From Clostridium sp. (GTDB taxonomy: Bacteria > Bacillota > Clostridia > Clostridiales > Clostridiaceae): a DNA stretch of 64,000 nt. Position 1 is the first letter of the stretch. The number at the start of each line of letters is the position of its first letter. The notes beneath the pieces were generated by a model that was not told where the DNA came from, ran no database searches, and saw nothing but the letters and a program-made list of their open reading frames with translations. Of the stretch, positions 59,809 through 64,000 are shown one piece after another. The stretch spans positions 1 through 64,000 of the forward strand of contig SVCK01000095.1 of assembly GCA_015058375.1 (NCBI GenBank), read 5' to 3'. The position numbers were made by a program, and so were the translations under genes.

Positions 59809-62688
59809 TTATTCTGTTTTATTATCCGCTTGAATACCTGCTGAATATTTTTTAAATGTTGCCGATGTTTGTGCATAATTAGGATAAGCAGCTAATATTC
59901 TATCTTTAAAATATTGTTCATATACTGCTTTTGCAACTCTCGCTGCACTACCACCATGTCCACCATCATAAATAACTGATACTACAGCAATTTCAGGATC
60001 ATCTGCTGGAGCAAACCCTACATATGTTGCATATGGTGCTCTTCCAACTTCATATTGATTATCTCTTGAATCTGCAGTACCTGTTTTACCAGCAGTTCTT
60101 ATAATATTTGTTGGGAATCCAGCAAATGCAGCTGCAGCTGTACCGTCTTCTCCATCATTAACGCTCTCCATACCTGCAACTATAGCATTCCATGTACTAT
60201 CACTAATTTCTGTTTTATCAATTATCTCTGGTGAAAATTCCTGTATTACGTCACCATCAGGATTAGTTATTTTACTTACATAATGTAATTTATATCTTGT
60301 ACCTTTATTAGCTAATGTCGAAATATATTGTGCCAGTTGAATTGGTGAAAAATGATTTATACCCTGTCCAATAGCTCCATATACTTGTTGTCCTGGAGAA
60401 ACTATCTGAGTTGCTACATCTGACACTATAATCATTGAAATCACATTTGCTACACTTTTTGCTTGTTTCTCAATTGTTGTTGAAGATGAATAACTTGCTA
60501 AGCTTTGTTTATATTTATCAGAATTATTCATAACTTCTTCAACATAACTTACTAAGTCAGCTGCAAATTGATTACTATTTAATTTTTCTTCTCCTACTTT
60601 TTCAAGTTCAGATTTAATTCTATTCTTTAATGCAGTTTTAGCAGATTTTAATTGTTCACTATCATCTTCGTTATCCGAATAATCAAAAGGACAAAAAGTT
60701 ATAGATGTAGATTGACCTTGATATATTCCTGATTCTAATACATCTCTTAAAGTAAATTTATATGTGCTCAAATAACTTTCCTTATTTGATATAAAATTAT
60801 ATGTTTGTCCAAAGTTTTCCTGAATCTCAATACCTGTTGTTTTATTTATACTTTTATTTTCTGGATCATATCCAAGTCCAAATTTCCAAGCATACTTAGC
60901 TACTGCATTTAATGCTTCTTCCTCAGATAAGCCTTCTTCTATTCCCTTCTTATATAACTTGTATGCTGTTTCGTAGAAATAAAAGTTACAAGACTGCTCA
61001 ATAGCACCTTTTACAGTCAGTGCTCCATGTCCACCTGATTTCCAACACTTAGGTGCAAATCCCTTACCATACAAATCAGGATGTATATTAAATACACCTG
61101 AATCATATATTAATTCATCTGGTGTTAAAACCCCTTCTTCCAATCCTACTAATGCTGTCATAAGCTTAAAAGTAGATCCTGGTGGTATTAATCCTTGAGT
61201 TGCATAATTGAACAATGGTTTTGGATATATATCATATGGATCTGATCTAGAACCATCTTCATTTTCTGGAAATAAATCCTTAACTTGCTTTTTTAATCCA
61301 AACTTGTTTATTATATATTGGCCATAACTCTCATAATTTGGATTCAAATATTCATTCCTTTTTTCATCACTTAACTTCCCTGATGCAAAATCATTTGGAT
61401 TAAAATCCGGATAAGAAACACTTGCTAAAACCTCTCCTGTTTTAACCTTAACAACTACCGCTGCTCCTCTGTTTGCACCACTATAGTATTGTCCATTATC
61501 ATTTATAGTTGTTTTTGCAAAATCTATACTATCCCTCAAAGACTGTTCTGCAACAGATTGTAAATTTTTATCTATTGTAAGATGTACATTGTTTCCTGGA
61601 TAAGACTCTAACTTAAATAATGTCTCAGTAGCTCTACCCTTAGAATTTACTTTAACAGTTGTACCACCTTTAACACCTTTAAGCTGATCCTCAAAAGATG
61701 ATTCTATTCCTGAAACTCCTACTAAGTCACTTGATGTATCATAACCTTTTAATTCATATTCCTCTGCCTTAGAACTATTTATCGAAGATATATATCCTAA
61801 AATAGATGAAGCAAGGTTTTTATAAGGATACTTTCTTACAGGCTCTGTATTTACATCAACTCCTGGTAAATCATTAAGTCTTTGATAAATAACTGAAGCA
61901 GTTTCTTTATCTATATTACTTGCCAATGTTACATTGTCCTTATTTTTTATACTTTGAATAAAAAGTAAATCTTTAACAACTAGATACTTTCTTATATCAC
62001 TAATAGAGTAACTTTTTAAAAGTATATCGGTTATATCTTTAGCACTCATTTCCTTATATTTTTTCTGGTTTTCCTCACTTACATCAGTATCAACTAACTT
62101 TATTAAATCATATCTTTTTACAAGCCCATAAAATATTTCTTCATCAGATATATCTAAAAGTTTAGAGTTTATCTTTGATAATTGAGATTCTTTTAAATTA
62201 TCATTTTCTACATCTGGAAAGAGTTCATTCCTTATATCATCATTAAAACCTCTATCCTTTAGAAATCTTAACCTTTCAGCTTCCTTATCACTCTCTTCTG
62301 TTGATGAATACTTAAAATAGATTTCATCATCATCATCGACCTTTATCTTTAAGTCATCTTCTAATTTATCTCCTATAATATTAATAAGCAAATCTACAGT
62401 ATTAAAAAAATTATCTTCCGCTTCCTTAGTTGATGTATATGTTACTATGTAAGTTTGCTCATTAGTAGCTAACACATTACCATTTGAATCATATATATTT
62501 CCTCTTGGTGCATTTTCAGATATAAATTTTGTGGCTGTTGTATCTGCCTTTTCTTTATAATCATCATGTTTATAAACCTGTATATATAATAATTTTAATA
62601 TAATAGACGAGAATATTAATCCCATAATTATAAAGTATACATTAAATCTTAATAGTTTCTTTTTCTTTTTTGGTTTATTAACTATCAT
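59809..62688 (-). CDS. mrdA: Penicillin-binding protein 2 (class B transpeptidase)
   Basis: PBP dimer domain, PPGSTFKLMTALVGLEEG (SxxK), SCN as QSCNFYFYE, KTGTA; start placed at MIVNKP after ggaggttga. Confidence 0.92.
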   Translation of the reverse strand: MIVNKPKKKKKLLRFNVYFIIMGLIFSSIILKLLYIQVYKHDDYKEKADTTATKFISENAPRGNIYDSNGNVLATNEQTYIVTYTSTKEAEDNFFNTVDLLINIIGDKLEDDLKIKVDDDDEIYFKYSSTEESDKEAERLRFLKDRGFNDDIRNELFPDVENDNLKESQLSKINSKLLDISDEEIFYGLVKRYDLIKLVDTDVSEENQKKYKEMSAKDITDILLKSYSISDIRKYLVVKDLLFIQSIKNKDNVTLASNIDKETASVIYQRLNDLPGVDVNTEPVRKYPYKNLASSILGYISSINSSKAEEYELKGYDTSSDLVGVSGIESSFEDQLKGVKGGTTVKVNSKGRATETLFKLESYPGNNVHLTIDKNLQSVAEQSLRDSIDFAKTTINDNGQYYSGANRGAAVVVKVKTGEVLASVSYPDFNPNDFASGKLSDEKRNEYLNPNYESYGQYIINKFGLKKQVKDLFPENEDGSRSDPYDIYPKPLFNYATQGLIPPGSTFKLMTALVGLEEGVLTPDELIYDSGVFNIHPDLYGKGFAPKCWKSGGHGALTVKGAIEQSCNFYFYETAYKLYKKGIEEGLSEEEALNAVAKYAWKFGLGYDPENKSINKTTGIEIQENFGQTYNFISNKESYLSTYKFTLRDVLESGIYQGQSTSITFCPFDYSDNEDDSEQLKSAKTALKNRIKSELEKVGEEKLNSNQFAADLVSYVEEVMNNSDKYKQSLASYSSSTTIEKQAKSVANVISMIIVSDVATQIVSPGQQVYGAIGQGINHFSPIQLAQYISTLANKGTRYKLHYVSKITNPDGDVIQEFSPEIIDKTEISDSTWNAIVAGMESVNDGEDGTAAAAFAGFPTNIIRTAGKTGTADSRDNQYEVGRAPYATYVGFAPADDPEIAVVSVIYDGGHGGSAARVAKAVYEQYFKDRILAAYPNYAQTSATFKKYSAGIQADNKTE

Positions 62689-62833
62689 TTCAACCTCCAA
62701 CAACTTTTGTATTCTTTAATATACCTTTCTTTGTCATCTATATAATTATAACATCTATAACATTTATATAGTTATATTGTAACAAAAAAGTAATAAATCA
62801 ATTGCAACACACTTTAAAAAAGTGCAAAATTTT

Positions 62834-64000
62834 TTAATACCTTTTAAAAAACTTAATTTGAAATATAAGAGATATTATAAATGTCAATAAATCAGATGCT
62901 GGCTGAGATATTTGAACCCCTACAACACCAATAATTGACGGTATTATCAAAACTAATGGTACAAAGCATATTCCTTGTCTACAACATGCAAGAAAAGTTG
63001 CCTCACGACTAAATCCAAGACACTGATATAATTGATTTACATAAGTTGAATATGCCATAAAAGGCATTACAGCACATACAAAATAAAGTGTCTGTGTTCC
63101 TATATGTATAACTTCAATATCATCTTTTCTAAACCACTCTATTACCGTTTGAACATTTAAGCCTATTAATATAGCAGAAACAGTACATATTATAGTCCCT
63201 ACTATGCATGCAAATATAAACGCTTCCTTCACACGTTTTTTATTATTTGCACCATAATTATATCCTGCAACAGGCTGAAATCCTTGTCCTACTCCTAAAA
63301 TCACATTACGCACTAGCATATAAATCTTATTTGCAATTGTTATTGCTCCTACAGCAGCATCACCATAAAAAGATGCTTGTATATTAAGAAGTGCAGATGA
63401 TACACTTCCAAGTGCCTGACGACATATTGTAGGAAGTCCTGTTTTTAATATTAAAAAATAATCCAATGGTCTTTTACTTATATACTTAAGGCTAAGCTTT
63501 ACTATACTTTTATTTCTAATAAAAATACTTAAAAGTATAAAAAAACTTACTACTTGACTTAATATTGTAGCCAATGCAGCACCTTTTATACCCATTTCAA
63601 ATTTATATATAAATAATGGATCTAAAATTATATTTAGCATTCCTCCTATACAAAGTCCCCACATAGCATATGAAGCGTGTCCTTCAGAACGAAGTATATT
63701 ATTTAAAACAAATGATGAACACATTACTGGCGCACCTATTAGTATATATTTTCCATAACCACATGAATAAGGTATAATCGTTTCTGTTGAGCCAAGCATC
63801 TTCATAAGAGGCTTTAAACAAAATATCCCTATTATCATCAAACATAAACCAAAAATAATTGCAGCAATAAATGCACTATTGCCATATTTATTAGCCTCTT
63901 TATCATTTTTTGCTCCAAGATTTCTACTTATAAGACTATTTGCTCCCATTCCAAGTCCAAAACCTACAGCCTGAATTATGGACATAAGAGAGAATACAAC
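62834..64000 (-). CDS. MATE-family efflux protein, 5' end beyond window
   Basis: Multi-TM; GFGLGMGANSLISRNLGAKNDKEANKYGN; N-terminal portion appears missing at the window edge. Confidence 0.88.
   Translation of the reverse strand, partial: VVFSLMSIIQAVGFGLGMGANSLISRNLGAKNDKEANKYGNSAFIAAIIFGLCLMIIGIFCLKPLMKMLGSTETIIPYSCGYGKYILIGAPVMCSSFVLNNILRSEGHASYAMWGLCIGGMLNIILDPLFIYKFEMGIKGAALATILSQVVSFFILLSIFIRNKSIVKLSLKYISKRPLDYFLILKTGLPTICRQALGSVSSALLNIQASFYGDAAVGAITIANKIYMLVRNVILGVGQGFQPVAGYNYGANNKKRVKEAFIFACIVGTIICTVSAILIGLNVQTVIEWFRKDDIEVIHIGTQTLYFVCAVMPFMAYSTYVNQLYQCLGFSREATFLACCRQGICFVPLVLIIPSIIGVVGVQISQPASDLLTFIISLIFQIKFFKRY

Overview
AT-rich Firmicute (Clostridium-like) chromosomal window of about 64 kb. 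The backbone is a housekeeping block, mostly on the minus strand: mrdA-minCDE-rodA / spoIVFA-spoIVFB / radical SAM-DUF2344-rng / rplU-prp-rpmA-obg-yhbY-nadD-yqeK-LCP. Accessory cassettes interrupt it. They include (i) a six-gene polyamine cluster encoding both the carboxyspermidine route and the AdoMet decarboxylase/aminopropyltransferase route; (ii) secreted plant-polysaccharide enzymes (GH5 with dockerin, GH11 with CBM2-like domain, PL1-like lyase with ricin-B domain, GH53); (iii) an NAD-salvage operon with a NrtR-like NUDIX regulator and two copies of a matching palindrome; (iv) a MarR/DUF2798 pair with twin palindromic operators around a consensus promoter. The most notable element is a two-component class II lanthipeptide locus (about 25.8-37.2 kb). 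It has one lacticin-3147-A1-like alpha peptide, two tandem A2-like beta peptides, two LanM synthetases, a C39-peptidase LanT, and a convergent Xre/membrane protein/ABC operon likely to serve regulation and immunity. No rRNA, tRNA or CRISPR array was recognised. All family calls come from reading motifs by eye; no database search was run.
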